NCBI RefSeq assembly: GCF_023380225.1 | Contig: NZ_CP093362.1 | Span: forward strand, 1,054,001-1,118,000 | Source of the DNA: Apilactobacillus apisilvae | GTDB taxonomy: Bacteria > Bacillota > Bacilli > Lactobacillales > Lactobacillaceae | DNA length: 64,000 nt | Direction of reading: 5' to 3' | Shown here: positions 19,980 to 28,100 of the stretch, piece after piece | Layout: each line of letters starts with the position of its first letter | Numbering within the stretch: the first letter of the stretch is position 1 | Position numbers and translations under genes: made by a program | Notes under the pieces: generated by a model | Told to the model about the DNA's origin: nothing | The model's database searches: none | Seen by the model: the letters and a program-made list of their open reading frames with translations, nothing else

Positions 19980-20012
19980 CTTAAGTTTTCTTTAAGCTTT
20001 CACTGTTATATT
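19980..20012 (+). promoter_or_regulatory. CiaR-like promoter A: CTTAAG-N5-TTTAAG-N10-TATATT
   Basis: Direct repeats CTTAAG (19980-19985) and TTTAAG (19991-19996) lie 11 bp apart and exactly 10 bases from the -10 TATATT (20007-20012). That is the geometry of streptococcal CiaR-activated promoters. The element recurs at 34776-34808. Confidence 0.6.
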
Positions 20013-20044
20013 AATAACAATCCAAAAAGGAAGAAGGTAATTCC

Positions 20045-20128
20045 ATGAAGAATAATGAAAATTATAGATACAAAACTGTTTTTAGAATTAATCGAACTTG
20101 GCAAGCCGCTTCCTTAAAGTGGATTTGA
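20045..20128 (+). CDS. 27-aa basic peptide, AASLKW family member 1
   Basis: A short frame (MKNNENYRYK..., ending in the motif WQAASLKWI) with SD AAGAAGG seven bases before ATG. Its promoter and 5' UTR are identical over 35 bp to those of the 33-aa gene at 34642, and both end in TW/DW-x-AASLKWI. Net positive, two Trp, no signal peptide. It could be a secreted signal, a small protein or a dual-function RNA; no known family recognised. A terminator follows at 20194. Confidence 0.55.
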   Translation: MKNNENYRYKTVFRINRTWQAASLKWI

Positions 20129-20193
20129 AAGTAAGAAGACTTTCAACTTAAATTGCATATAAAACTTCCCCTACTATAAATGAGTATAAAATG

Positions 20194-20220
20194 CCCAGCT
20201 GAAAAGCTGGGTATTTTTTT
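20194..20220 (+). terminator. Terminator after the 27-aa peptide gene
   Basis: CCCAGCT pairs with AGCTGGG, followed by a run of T. It ends at the 3' end of the convergent rep gene. Confidence 0.8.
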
Positions 20221-21046
20221 ATTCATCTAATTGCACAATCGGAATATTAAATCCCTTTAATTGATCAATCTGCATTCTTTCATGATAAAGTTCCGCGGTA
20301 TCATCAAAAAACTTATATAGTGCTTTGGCAATATAAGCAGCTTTATTATTAATTTTAGGATTAGTCCTAGTTTGAACAATTAAATTACGCATTGTTTTGA
20401 ATAAATCATTTTGCATATAAAAATTAGTTTCAAAACTTAATGCATTTTTAGCTTTACTATAATCATGCTTAATTGCACGGGTTAGTGAGGCTTTTTTGGT
20501 CTTAAAGATTAATTGAGCGTACTGGTATAGACAGCTAGCATTATCTGAATATTTAACTAAGGTATTAATTAATTCTTGATCAAAATAGGCATTATTTTTC
20601 AGGCCATCGACGATATTTTGCATTAAATCAAACTGGCTAATTTTAACCTCTGGTGTAACAGCTGTTTCAGATATTATTTGTTTAGAGTTAGTTTGATTAG
20701 GAGTTATTTTTTCAACTTTACTATGTTTATTATCTAAACTATCGTCATGAAAGCTTGGTAAAAAGAATCTAGTTGCACCGTTAAAAACTTTCTTTTTAAC
20801 AATATAACCCAATTTAGCTAATTTTTTATAGGCATTAATAACCGTATTACGACCGACACCTAAATCTTTAATCATTTCTTCCACGGTATAAATTACATAG
20901 TAGGAATTTACTTTTTTATCAAAAAATTCACGGCGCTTAATGGAAGATTGCATCCGGTCATATAAGTAGGCATAAGCTAATCTTGCATCGTTGTTTAAAC
21001 GGTCATCTTTGCGGAGTTCTACATCAAATTTTATAAATTGTTTCAT
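20219..21046 (-). CDS. RepA_N-like replication initiator protein
   Basis: 275 aa. The N-terminal ~115 residues look like the winged-helix RepA_N domain: KFDVELRKDDRLNNDARLAY, AYLYDRMQSSIKR, YYVIYTVEEMIKDLGVGRNT, YKKLAKLGYIVKKK. The C-terminal part is helical. Such proteins start theta replication of Gram-positive plasmids. Its upstream region carries an antisense RNA gene and leader terminator as in plasmid copy control. No par genes or integrase were seen, so it may be an integrated plasmid remnant. SD AAAGGATGG precedes the ATG. Confidence 0.75.
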   Translation of the reverse strand: MKQFIKFDVELRKDDRLNNDARLAYAYLYDRMQSSIKRREFFDKKVNSYYVIYTVEEMIKDLGVGRNTVINAYKKLAKLGYIVKKKVFNGATRFFLPSFHDDSLDNKHSKVEKITPNQTNSKQIISETAVTPEVKISQFDLMQNIVDGLKNNAYFDQELINTLVKYSDNASCLYQYAQLIFKTKKASLTRAIKHDYSKAKNALSFETNFYMQNDLFKTMRNLIVQTRTNPKINNKAAYIAKALYKFFDDTAELYHERMQIDQLKGFNIPIVQLDE

Positions 21047-21068
21047 TATTATCCATCCTTTTGGATAG

Positions 21069-21102
21069 AAAAAGAGGGCACAAGTAATAAACTTGCACCC
21101 TC
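21069..21102 (-). terminator. Leader terminator (attenuator) upstream of rep
   Basis: On the minus strand GAGGGTGCAAG pairs (two G-U) with CTTGTGCCCTC, then TTTTT, 22 bases before the rep start codon. A terminator inside the leader implies attenuation control. Confidence 0.75.
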
Positions 21103-21120
21103 ATATATGTATTAGATATA

Positions 21121-21149
21121 TTGAAACGAATCCCTAGCTCTTATATAAT
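21121..21149 (+). promoter_or_regulatory. Promoter of the rep antisense RNA
   Basis: TTGAAA and TATAAT with an exact 17-base spacer on the plus strand, opposite the rep leader. Confidence 0.75.
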
Positions 21150-21155
21150 GACTAA

Positions 21156-21242
21156 GGAGCGTTAAAAGGTTAACAAGTACCATCCTTACTTTGTTAGCTG
21201 GTCGATAATTACTGGTAATAATTTTCGATCAACGCTCTTTTT
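21156..21242 (+). ncRNA. Antisense (countertranscript) RNA to the rep leader
   Basis: About 87 nt. A closing stem GAGCGTT/AACGCTC contains two inner hairpins (around ACAAGTA/TACTTTGT and TCGATAATTAC/GTAATAATTTTCGA) and ends in a T run, which forms its own terminator. It is fully complementary to the rep leader. There is no reading frame. It resembles plasmid copy-number RNAs. Confidence 0.7.
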
Positions 21243-21269
21243 CTATGTTTTATTTTTTGTATGTTTATA

Positions 21270-21297
21270 AGTATAGCGGTTTTGCATTAGGGTGTAA
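21270..21297 (-). promoter_or_regulatory. Promoter of rep
   Basis: On the minus strand TTACAC and TATACT are separated by 16 bases, giving a ~220-nt leader that covers the antisense RNA and the terminator at 21069. Confidence 0.5.
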
Positions 21298-21431
21298 ATA
21301 AGAAGATGGTTTATTAAACTAATCGTCACTTATCTTTTACATTGTATTATTTATAATGTTTTCATGTATAATATTAATTTGTAAAGAAGTTAATGGACGG
21401 TGGCTGTCTTTTTCCTGAAGAGGTGATTTCT

Positions 21432-21494
21432 ATGGAATCATGGAATAGTCTACAGAAAGGTTTCACAGTCAATGAGTGTTTTTCAAGCACTTAG
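21432..21494 (+). CDS. 20-aa leader ORF of the type I toxin transcript
   Basis: It starts MESWNSLQKGF with a strong SD (AGAGGTG) and overlaps the toxin start in another frame, so translation may be coupled. Probably regulatory rather than functional on its own. Confidence 0.45.
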   Translation: MESWNSLQKGFTVNECFSST

Positions 21495-21555
21495 CTTAAT
21501 GTTTGGCATGTTTATTTTAGCATTGCTAACATACATCAATAATAAGCATAAATAA
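21472..21555 (+). CDS. Putative holin-like / type I toxin peptide
   Basis: 27 aa, MSVFQALSLMFGMFILALLT then YINNKHK: one membrane helix with a polar tail, the pattern of the small holin-like toxins of lactobacilli and bacilli (TxpA/BsrG-like type I toxins). The SD AGAAAGG is 11 bases ahead. The 5' UTR GGACGGTGGC can pair with GCCGTCC or CACCGTC near the 3' end. An overlapping convergent RNA is predicted (21552-21683). Confidence 0.65.
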   Translation: MSVFQALSLMFGMFILALLTYINNKHK

Positions 21556-21683
21556 AAAGCCGTCCCATTATATAACTTTGGCGAGTTATGGGATAGCTTA
21601 AACAGTTGTTCGTAACTTATGTCACCGTCTTTTAAACGGCTTTACTAGGAAGTCCTGTTAGAGCAGGACTTCTTTTTATTTAC
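21552..21683 (-). ncRNA. Candidate antisense antitoxin RNA
   Basis: A minus-strand promoter (ATGACA, 17 bases, TATAAT at 21690-21718) would drive an RNA overlapping the toxin mRNA 3' end. It would stop at GGGACGGC plus TTTTTATTT near 21553. Convergent overlap of ~130 nt is typical of TxpA/RatA-type pairs. Confidence 0.55.
21649..21679 (+). terminator. Terminator of the toxin transcript
   Basis: GAAGTCCTG pairs with CAGGACTTC, followed by TTTTTATTT. Confidence 0.8.
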
Positions 21684-21684
21684 A

Positions 21685-21704
21685 GACATATTATATAATA
21701 TGTC
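21685..21704. promoter_or_regulatory. Perfect 20-bp palindrome over the antitoxin promoter
   Basis: GACATATTATATAATATGTC is self-complementary along its full length and contains the antitoxin -10 on the minus strand and a second TATAAT on the plus strand. Confidence 0.6.
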
Positions 21705-21771
21705 CTTCATTTTGTCATTTAATTAACAGCAAAATGAATTCGTTACATAATGTACTATTAATCATATATAA

Positions 21772-23166
21772 TTAATCATTATTTTTGCTCATTTTATAAA
21801 CTTCAATTGCCCATTTTCTAGCTTCTTTATGGCTAACAATTGGCTTTGGATAATTTAATTCATGATCTTCTAAGTAACCATCTTTAGTTGGTTCATGGAT
21901 AAATTTAGTTGGAACATCCGCTAATTCTGGTACATATTTTTTAATGAATAATCCTTTTGAATCAAATCTTTTAGATTGTGTTGTTGGATTAAAAATTCTG
22001 AAGTAAGGAACACTATCTGTTCCGGTCGAAGCGGCCCATTGCCAACCACCAATGTTGCTAGCAGAATCATAGTCAATTAGACGTTCGTGAAAATATTGTT
22101 CCCCCCAACGCCAATCAATCAATAAGTCTTTCGTCAAAAATGAAGCCACTATCATTCGCAATCGGTTGTGCATCCAACCAGTTTGATTTAATTGACGCAT
22201 TGCTGCATCAACAATTGGAAAACCAGTTAAACCATTTTTCCAAGCTTCAAATTGTTCTTTATTATTGGACCATTTTATATTTTGAAAATCCGACTTAATC
22301 GAAACCTTATTTTGGTTAGGATGACTAGCATAAATCATATTGTAAAAATCTCGCCAACATAACTCATTCATGAAAGTAGTTCTTCCATCACTGTCAGGTT
22401 GTTCTAACAAGGCTTGCCAAATCATCCTAATTGAAATTTCACCAGTTCTAAGAAATCTGGATAAGCGACTGGTTCCCTCAACAGAAGGAAAATCACGTTG
22501 CTTATCATAATCAGACAATCCATCATTAATAAAATCACTTAAAACTTTCTTAGCATAAGCAGTTCCAAATGACATGTTTTTAGTAATTGAGTTGCTATCG
22601 ATTAATCCAGTTAATTTTTCTTCATCTTTTGGGAAATAATTTTGATTAATAAATTGGTTACTATCAATATAACATTCAACCGGAGATGGCTTTTTAAGTG
22701 TCATCCATTTTTTAAAATAAGGTGTAAACATCTTATAAAGATTTCCATCAGGCTTTTTAACTTCATTAATTCCATGTAAATTATAGTCTAAATATGAATG
22801 TGCATTAACTTTTAAATTCGTTTCAAAATAGCTAATCATATCTTTATCACGTTTACCACCATAACCACGTTCATCCAAATTAAAATAGATACAATTTAGG
22901 TCTGGTATTTTATTCTTTAGTTCAGCAAAACATTTCTTAACATCACCATAAATGATATTTAGATTAATTCCTTTGCTATCTAAAAATTTTTTAAAATTTA
23001 ACAAACTAGCAAAAAAGGCATCTTGATTTACAGTTGGTATATCAGAAAGTTGCTCAGGATTGATATTAAAAATTGGTAAAATTTTATTGTTATTTTTGAT
23101 TGCGTTATACAAAGCAGTATTATCTTCTAGTCGAAAATCTCGACGAAACCACATTACAGCAGTCAT
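21772..23166 (-). CDS. phr: Deoxyribodipyrimidine photolyase
   Basis: 464 aa from the ATG at 23166 (an upstream GTG is also in frame). The N-terminal alpha/beta domain begins AVMWFRRDFRLEDNTALYNA and would bind the antenna. The C-terminal FAD domain has EGTSRLSRFLRTGEIS, NELCWRDFYNMI, FPIVDAAMRQLNQTGWMHNRLRM and DWRWGEQYF. It repairs cyclobutane dimers using light. This class is common in lactobacilli from plants or insects. It is monocistronic. Confidence 0.95.
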   Translation of the reverse strand: MTAVMWFRRDFRLEDNTALYNAIKNNNKILPIFNINPEQLSDIPTVNQDAFFASLLNFKKFLDSKGINLNIIYGDVKKCFAELKNKIPDLNCIYFNLDERGYGGKRDKDMISYFETNLKVNAHSYLDYNLHGINEVKKPDGNLYKMFTPYFKKWMTLKKPSPVECYIDSNQFINQNYFPKDEEKLTGLIDSNSITKNMSFGTAYAKKVLSDFINDGLSDYDKQRDFPSVEGTSRLSRFLRTGEISIRMIWQALLEQPDSDGRTTFMNELCWRDFYNMIYASHPNQNKVSIKSDFQNIKWSNNKEQFEAWKNGLTGFPIVDAAMRQLNQTGWMHNRLRMIVASFLTKDLLIDWRWGEQYFHERLIDYDSASNIGGWQWAASTGTDSVPYFRIFNPTTQSKRFDSKGLFIKKYVPELADVPTKFIHEPTKDGYLEDHELNYPKPIVSHKEARKWAIEVYKMSKNND

Positions 23167-23348
23167 TAAAATCACGCTTTCTATTGGTCTTACTGATTAG
23201 TATAGTACAACGAAATTTTAATTAGAAATATTTGTATTTAATAAATATTATGCAATCATACTTATTTATGATGTGTACTTTTACAAAGAAACTAATGGGA
23301 ATATAATTGATTAAAGTAAGATTATAAAAATAGTTTGGAGAATTTATA

Positions 23349-23954
23349 ATGAATAAAACAATGAAAAAAATCACAGTTTCATCATTGACTTTATTATTAT
23401 CAACTTCAATTTTAGGAATTAGTGTTAATGCTCAAAATAAGCAAAATAATAAAGATCAATATCCAAAAACCCCTAAAGAAAAAATAACATTTTTAAAATC
23501 ATTGAGCGAAAGATTAGCTAAAGATGGTTACACTTACAAGCCATATAAGGTTAATTACAATGATAAAAATGATTCAGTGGAAGTTTTGCAAAGTAAAAGA
23601 AAAACCGATTACAAGGTTAAAGGCGTCTGGTCATACAGTGGTGCCACTTTTTCAGAAGGTGTTAAATTAGTTTCTAAAAAAGGTAAAGAAATTACTGTAA
23701 GTATGATCGATGGATTTTACAATAAAAATGCCAATATTAAATCTTTAAAGAATATCATTAAATTAGAAACCTCAATTATGAAATCGCAAAATAAAAGACT
23801 AATCAAAAAAGATTTTATTAAATTGGAAAAAATGATTAGTTATATAAACTCAGCTAAAGATAAAAAGATCGCTAAACAATCATATGAACAACTAAAAAGC
23901 TATGTAAAAGACAATAGTAATGGTGTACCATCATTACTAGTTGGACAAATATAA
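23349..23954 (+). CDS. Secreted protein, unknown
   Basis: 201 aa with a signal peptide (KKITVSSLTLLLSTSILGIS, cleavage near VNAQN). The mature part is Lys-rich, with helices near the C-terminus. The SD TTGGAG precedes the ATG. No known domain recognised. A short A/T hairpin (GATTAGATG...ATCTAGTC) follows and may terminate it. Confidence 0.65.
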   Translation: MNKTMKKITVSSLTLLLSTSILGISVNAQNKQNNKDQYPKTPKEKITFLKSLSERLAKDGYTYKPYKVNYNDKNDSVEVLQSKRKTDYKVKGVWSYSGATFSEGVKLVSKKGKEITVSMIDGFYNKNANIKSLKNIIKLETSIMKSQNKRLIKKDFIKLEKMISYINSAKDKKIAKQSYEQLKSYVKDNSNGVPSLLVGQI

Positions 23955-24006
23955 TAAAAAGATTAGATGTTAAATCTAGTCTTTTATTTTTTATAAGAGG
24001 TGTTTT

Positions 24007-24243
24007 ATGAAGAAAATAAAAAATAATAAAAGATTAATGAATGCTTTATCTGACGTACTATTCTTAATGCCAATATTTATTATCTTTATATTCATAGTTA
24101 AAGGTCTGATTGATGTGATTACTATTCATAGTTATAAATTTATCGATTATTGCTTGTTATTTATAAAAGGTACAATTGGTTCCTTTGTATTTTTCTATAT
24201 ATTTCAATTTTTTTCAAAAAAAGATAAAAATAAAAACAATTAA
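24007..24243 (+). CDS. Small two-helix membrane protein, unknown
   Basis: 78 aa with SD AAGAGGTG. Helices at residues ~15-36 and ~47-68 and basic ends (MKKIKNNKR, KKDKNKNN). It may be co-transcribed with the secreted protein 50 bases upstream. No family recognised. Confidence 0.6.
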   Translation: MKKIKNNKRLMNALSDVLFLMPIFIIFIFIVKGLIDVITIHSYKFIDYCLLFIKGTIGSFVFFYIFQFFSKKDKNKNN

Positions 24244-24321
24244 GATTATTTATGGTTCATATGTTTAATTGAAACCATAAAGGCTATATAATCTAGGTAT
24301 AAATAAAAATAATAAATCTAC

Positions 24322-24369
24322 GGAGGTGTTAAATATATAAAATAAAAAGTATTTTATATATTACATATG
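24322..24369 (+). promoter_or_regulatory. Hairpin-bridged ribosome binding site of the GH25 gene
   Basis: SD GGAGG (24322-24326) lies 40 bases before the ATG. A perfect 13-bp A/T stem (24332-24344 with 24350-24362, 5-base loop) fills the gap. With the stem folded, SD-to-ATG spacing becomes 9 bases. Confidence 0.6.
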
Positions 24370-25809
24370 AAAATTAAGAATCTTTTATTAACAATTTTAG
24401 CTATATGCTTATTAACATTTACGTTTGGTGTCGCTAATAATAGTGCCCATGCAATGTCTGCTAGTGATGCTAATGCTAATAATACTGTTTACGATGTTTC
24501 AGAACATCAAGGTGTTTTCACAGACCAACAAGTTCAACAATTAAAGTCAGAAGTTCCTTTCATGATTTTAAGAGTTCAACAAGGTAGTGCTTATTCTGAC
24601 CATACATTTCAACAAAATCGTGATTTGATGAATAAATATAATATTCCATACGGAGTATATTCGTACAGTCAATATGAAAATCCATCAGATGCTGCTGATG
24701 AAGCTCGTACGCTTTATAATCGTGCTCCAAACGCTAGATTTTATGTAAATGATTATGAAGATCAAACAGTAACATCTGGTGGCACTAATGAATCAACTGA
24801 AGCATGGATTAATGCTTTAAGACCATTGGTTGGTCAACGTAAAATCCTGTTTTATTCATATGCCTATTTTATGGAAGCTCATGCAGCTGAAGCAATTAGC
24901 TCATATGATGGCTATTGGCTTCCAAATTATAACGACACCGAACCTGCAAGAGAACATGTCTTATGGCAATTTACTAGTAGCTTTTATTCAAACGCTTTAG
25001 GCCAAAATATCGACGCTAGTTTATTAAATTCTAAAGATGCAAGCTGGTTTGTTGGAAATTCTGCTAGTTCTAATTATGTACAACCAACAAATAATACAAA
25101 TACTGATCAAAGTAGTAATAACCAATCTAATAACACAAATAATAATGATCAGCAAAATAATAACCAGTCAAATAATCAACAAAGTAATCAACAATCAAAT
25201 AACCAAACTACTAATTCACAAAATAATAATAATCAACAAAATCAACAAAATAGTGATCAAAATAACTCTTCAAATAATACAGACAATAATGACAATCAAC
25301 CAGAACAACAACCAAGAAACACTAGTTATGTTCAACAATCAAAGAATATGCTGATTAAAGCTGGTTATGACTATCAAATTTATAATCATGTTCCTGGTGA
25401 TAATAAGTTCACTGATAATACTTACGCAAAAGCTAGTGTTAGTGATTACACTCGTAAGTCCGTGTACGTTAACTCCATTGCTACTGTAAATGGAAAAACT
25501 TACTATCGTTTATACTACAAAGGTAAATCAATCGGCTGGGTTAATACTAAAGCATTGATTCCTAATGTAAAATACTCAACTTACTATCGTACTAAGACTA
25601 TGAAAAGTAATCCTAAGGTAAACTTTAATAATCACATTAGTAATAGTGGTTTTTCCAATGTTAAAGTAACTGCAAATGGTCATAAATATGCTAATAAAAA
25701 ATTACAAGTTACTCGTCGAGCAATTAAAGATGGCTGGAACAGCTACTATTACCAAGCATTTTATCGTGGCAAATTAGTTGGTTGGATTTATCAAAGTGCC
25801 TTTAAATAA
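24367..25809 (+). CDS. Secreted GH25 lysozyme with Asn/Gln linker and SH3-like repeats
   Basis: 480 aa. Signal peptide (1-30, ending NSAHAM). GH25 muramidase domain (~38-235): YDVSEHQG, PFMILRVQQGS, YVNDYEDQT with the catalytic Asp/Glu pair, VLWQFTSS. A low-complexity Asn/Gln linker (~240-315) leads to two C-terminal SH3-like repeats, each ending GW(V/I). It cuts the glycan between MurNAc and GlcNAc. It is a paralog of the gene at 37529, which lacks the linker. No SD sits directly before the ATG (see 24322). Confidence 0.92.
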   Translation: MKIKNLLLTILAICLLTFTFGVANNSAHAMSASDANANNTVYDVSEHQGVFTDQQVQQLKSEVPFMILRVQQGSAYSDHTFQQNRDLMNKYNIPYGVYSYSQYENPSDAADEARTLYNRAPNARFYVNDYEDQTVTSGGTNESTEAWINALRPLVGQRKILFYSYAYFMEAHAAEAISSYDGYWLPNYNDTEPAREHVLWQFTSSFYSNALGQNIDASLLNSKDASWFVGNSASSNYVQPTNNTNTDQSSNNQSNNTNNNDQQNNNQSNNQQSNQQSNNQTTNSQNNNNQQNQQNSDQNNSSNNTDNNDNQPEQQPRNTSYVQQSKNMLIKAGYDYQIYNHVPGDNKFTDNTYAKASVSDYTRKSVYVNSIATVNGKTYYRLYYKGKSIGWVNTKALIPNVKYSTYYRTKTMKSNPKVNFNNHISNSGFSNVKVTANGHKYANKKLQVTRRAIKDGWNSYYYQAFYRGKLVGWIYQSAFK

Positions 25810-25833
25810 TGAAATAAGAAAGATGGTAATACT

Positions 25834-25998
25834 ATGAAAAATCATAAATCAAATTTTGCACCATTCTTGGTAATTTATATCGTATTGTTATCTGAACATC
25901 CTTTTGGAAACAGTATTATCGCAAAATTATTTTATATTGGTTTTACCGTATTCTTCATATTTATTGCTACAAAAAGCATTGTCGACAGAAAAGATTAA
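25834..25998 (+). CDS. 54-aa membrane protein, unknown
   Basis: A short frame 24 bases after the lysozyme gene, preceded by AAGAAAGATGG. Two hydrophobic segments (FLVIYIVLLS and LFYIGFTVFFIFIAT) and a basic tail (DRKD). It probably shares the lysozyme transcript and ends before the bidirectional terminator. Confidence 0.55.
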   Translation: MKNHKSNFAPFLVIYIVLLSEHPFGNSIIAKLFYIGFTVFFIFIATKSIVDRKD

Positions 25999-26036
25999 TC
26001 AACTATGAAATAATTAGCTTTTAACATAAATAAAGT

Positions 26037-26067
26037 AAAACCGCCTAGTTTTAAACTAGGCGGTTTT
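26037..26067. terminator. Bidirectional terminator
   Basis: AAAACCGCCTAGTTT pairs with AAACTAGGCGGTTTT, with T runs on both strands, between convergent genes. Confidence 0.9.
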
Positions 26068-26078
26068 TTAATATAAAA

Positions 26079-26678
26079 TTATTTAGTTATTTTAAGATGA
26101 TCATTAGAAGGAAGCTGGTAAATACTATCATCCTCGACTATTTTGTTATAATGTCTAACTACTTTTTTCATTGTGTATTTGCCAAGTAATATATTATTTT
26201 TAAAAGCTTTAAATGTGAAAATGTGTTTTAAATTTGATAATGGTTTAAATGTAATATTATGATGATTTTTCTTATACACATCTTTCAAAAATATACTGCA
26301 TGCATCTTTGTAAGAACTTAAGTGTCTATACTTTAAATAAGTAGTTTTACTATTATTATAAACAGCTATACTATTTGATTTTTCATAAGAAACCCGATAA
26401 TTTATTGGTGCATTATTTTTATTAAAATAATATATTGAATAACCATTTTTAATTTTGCCATTAGGCTTATAGTGAGATTCATAGATATTAGAATGCTTCA
26501 TTTTCGTAATTACGTGATATGCATCTGAATAACTTTTAATTTTGTGATCATTATAGTTTTTCATAACTGTCAAATATGAATAATTATTACCATTACTTTT
26601 AGCATTTACTTTATTGATATTGATAATCAAAATTAATAAACATAAAGAAAATAATATATAAGATATTTTTTTAATCAC
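26079..26678 (-). CDS. Secreted protein, unknown
   Basis: 199 aa with a signal peptide (ISYILFSLCLLILIININ, cleavage near NAKS). The mature region is rich in Lys, Asn, His and Tyr, typical of the exported proteins in this block. SD AGAGGTGC. Last gene of the apparent XRE-headed cluster (26079-29139). No family recognised. Confidence 0.65.
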   Translation of the reverse strand: MIKKISYILFSLCLLILIININKVNAKSNGNNYSYLTVMKNYNDHKIKSYSDAYHVITKMKHSNIYESHYKPNGKIKNGYSIYYFNKNNAPINYRVSYEKSNSIAVYNNSKTTYLKYRHLSSYKDACSIFLKDVYKKNHHNITFKPLSNLKHIFTFKAFKNNILLGKYTMKKVVRHYNKIVEDDSIYQLPSNDHLKITK

Positions 26679-26729
26679 AATAAAGCACCTCTACTATATT
26701 TTTCTATAAATAAATACTATTAAAATTTA

Positions 26730-27797
26730 CTAACCTGTATAATCACTAGCATTGACTTGCCATTTAAAATTATTATTTACTGAATTAAAACTATATCCTT
26801 CTGATAATGCAGGTATCCATGTATTTATTTGATTCGAAAAAATTGAATTTTTACTAAATATTACTTTATTAGATGCATCATTATCTTGTGGTGTGATTAA
26901 TGAAATCATGACATTATTTTTATTAGTGCTATTTTCACCAACCTTGATAATACTATTATATTTTTCAAAAGCCGTATCTTTTTCATGCCAGCTCCAAGGC
27001 AAACTGACCTTTTTAGGAACATAATAAGTTCTATTATTGTACTTTATGATAAAAATATTTTTATTATACTTTTTAATTTTTATTGGATTTTTACTAAATA
27101 AACCAATCATTTTTCGATTCTTTTTTAAATCAGATCGATTATTTCCAATATATTTATTAGCTTTGGAATAATACTTATCATCATTTTTTAAGCTTGCTAA
27201 TGAATTATATAAAGGAATTGAAGTATTACGTTTTACATCTGGAGTATAGTCAAGTCCTGTGTTATCCCAATTGTTCATTTTATTGGCAAATGTGGGATTT
27301 ATAAAACCATTCTCCCATTTTTTGTAAGAAAAGTTGTCACTATCGACTTTTTTATAAGGTTTGGCAGTATAAAAATTTATTTGTTGTAAAATTTGCTTAT
27401 GATATTCCGATAACAATAAACTAAAACTATTATGTTTTTCTAAATATTTTACAAAATTTTGTTCATTTATCCCGTAACTAACCCCTGCTTGATTAACTAT
27501 ATATTCAATTCTTTTAGGTGAACATTTATATTTGCTTAAATAATTTTGCAAATATGAAATTTTATTATTTATAAATGTTTTAACATCAGGATTATCATAG
27601 TTACTTCTTGCTATAACTTTTAATCCCTGAATATTATAAGCTACACCATAGCCATCAAAATAATTTTTATTACTACTTAGTGTATAAATAAAATCTTCAT
27701 CCTTAAACTGACTTGTTTTTGCTTGTGCTGATACAGATGATTGAATTGACAATACAAGTAACATTGTAACTATTATTAATTTTATAATTTTTTTCAT
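26730..27797 (-). CDS. Large secreted protein, unknown
   Basis: 355 aa with a signal peptide (LIIVTMLLVLSIQSSVSAQA). The mature protein begins KTSQFKDEDFIYTLSSNKN and ends NNFKWQVNASDYTG. It is Tyr/Asn-rich with no recognised domain and no wall-anchor motif. SD AAGGAG precedes the ATG. It follows three membrane-protein genes in the same direction. Confidence 0.65.
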   Translation of the reverse strand: MKKIIKLIIVTMLLVLSIQSSVSAQAKTSQFKDEDFIYTLSSNKNYFDGYGVAYNIQGLKVIARSNYDNPDVKTFINNKISYLQNYLSKYKCSPKRIEYIVNQAGVSYGINEQNFVKYLEKHNSFSLLLSEYHKQILQQINFYTAKPYKKVDSDNFSYKKWENGFINPTFANKMNNWDNTGLDYTPDVKRNTSIPLYNSLASLKNDDKYYSKANKYIGNNRSDLKKNRKMIGLFSKNPIKIKKYNKNIFIIKYNNRTYYVPKKVSLPWSWHEKDTAFEKYNSIIKVGENSTNKNNVMISLITPQDNDASNKVIFSKNSIFSNQINTWIPALSEGYSFNSVNNNFKWQVNASDYTG

Positions 27798-27824
27798 AGA
27801 GTGCTCCTTTTGATTCTATGTAAA

Positions 27825-28091
27825 TCAATATCTAATTATATAAATAATAAAACAAATTTGAAAAATTAGGGAACAAAAATTAAAAATAATGTATTTTTTG
27901 CTGTCATTTAATTTATCTAGATATAAATTTTTAAATGCATATACACATATAATAAAAATAAGAAAAATGATAGACAAAAACAAATTAATATTATTTGGAT
28001 CAAATAATGCAATAAAATTTGCAAATAATAAAAAACAAAAGATATTACCTATGTTTTTTGCACTAAAAGATTTATTGAAACAACTTTTCAT
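27825..28091 (-). CDS. Small membrane protein, unknown
   Basis: 88 aa with SD AGGAGAT seven bases ahead. Three hydrophobic stretches (residues ~15-30, 33-52, 68-86). It follows the 92-aa gene by 9 bases, so the two are probably co-transcribed and possibly act as a pair. Confidence 0.6.
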   Translation of the reverse strand: MKSCFNKSFSAKNIGNIFCFLLFANFIALFDPNNINLFLSIIFLIFIICVYAFKNLYLDKLNDSKKYIIFNFCSLIFQICFIIYIIRY

Positions 28092-28100
28092 AAATATCTC

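Noticed and set aside
21150..21243. The minus-strand rep leader contains GGATGGTAC and a downstream TCCTT, resembling a T-box antiterminator
   Set aside because: No stem I, specifier loop or stem III is present, and the opposite strand has a promoter and terminator bounding the same stretch, which fits an antisense RNA better.
25070..25330. Repetitive A/C-rich DNA suggesting a CRISPR or satellite array
   Set aside because: It is the Asn/Gln low-complexity linker of the lysozyme; units are irregular and in frame.
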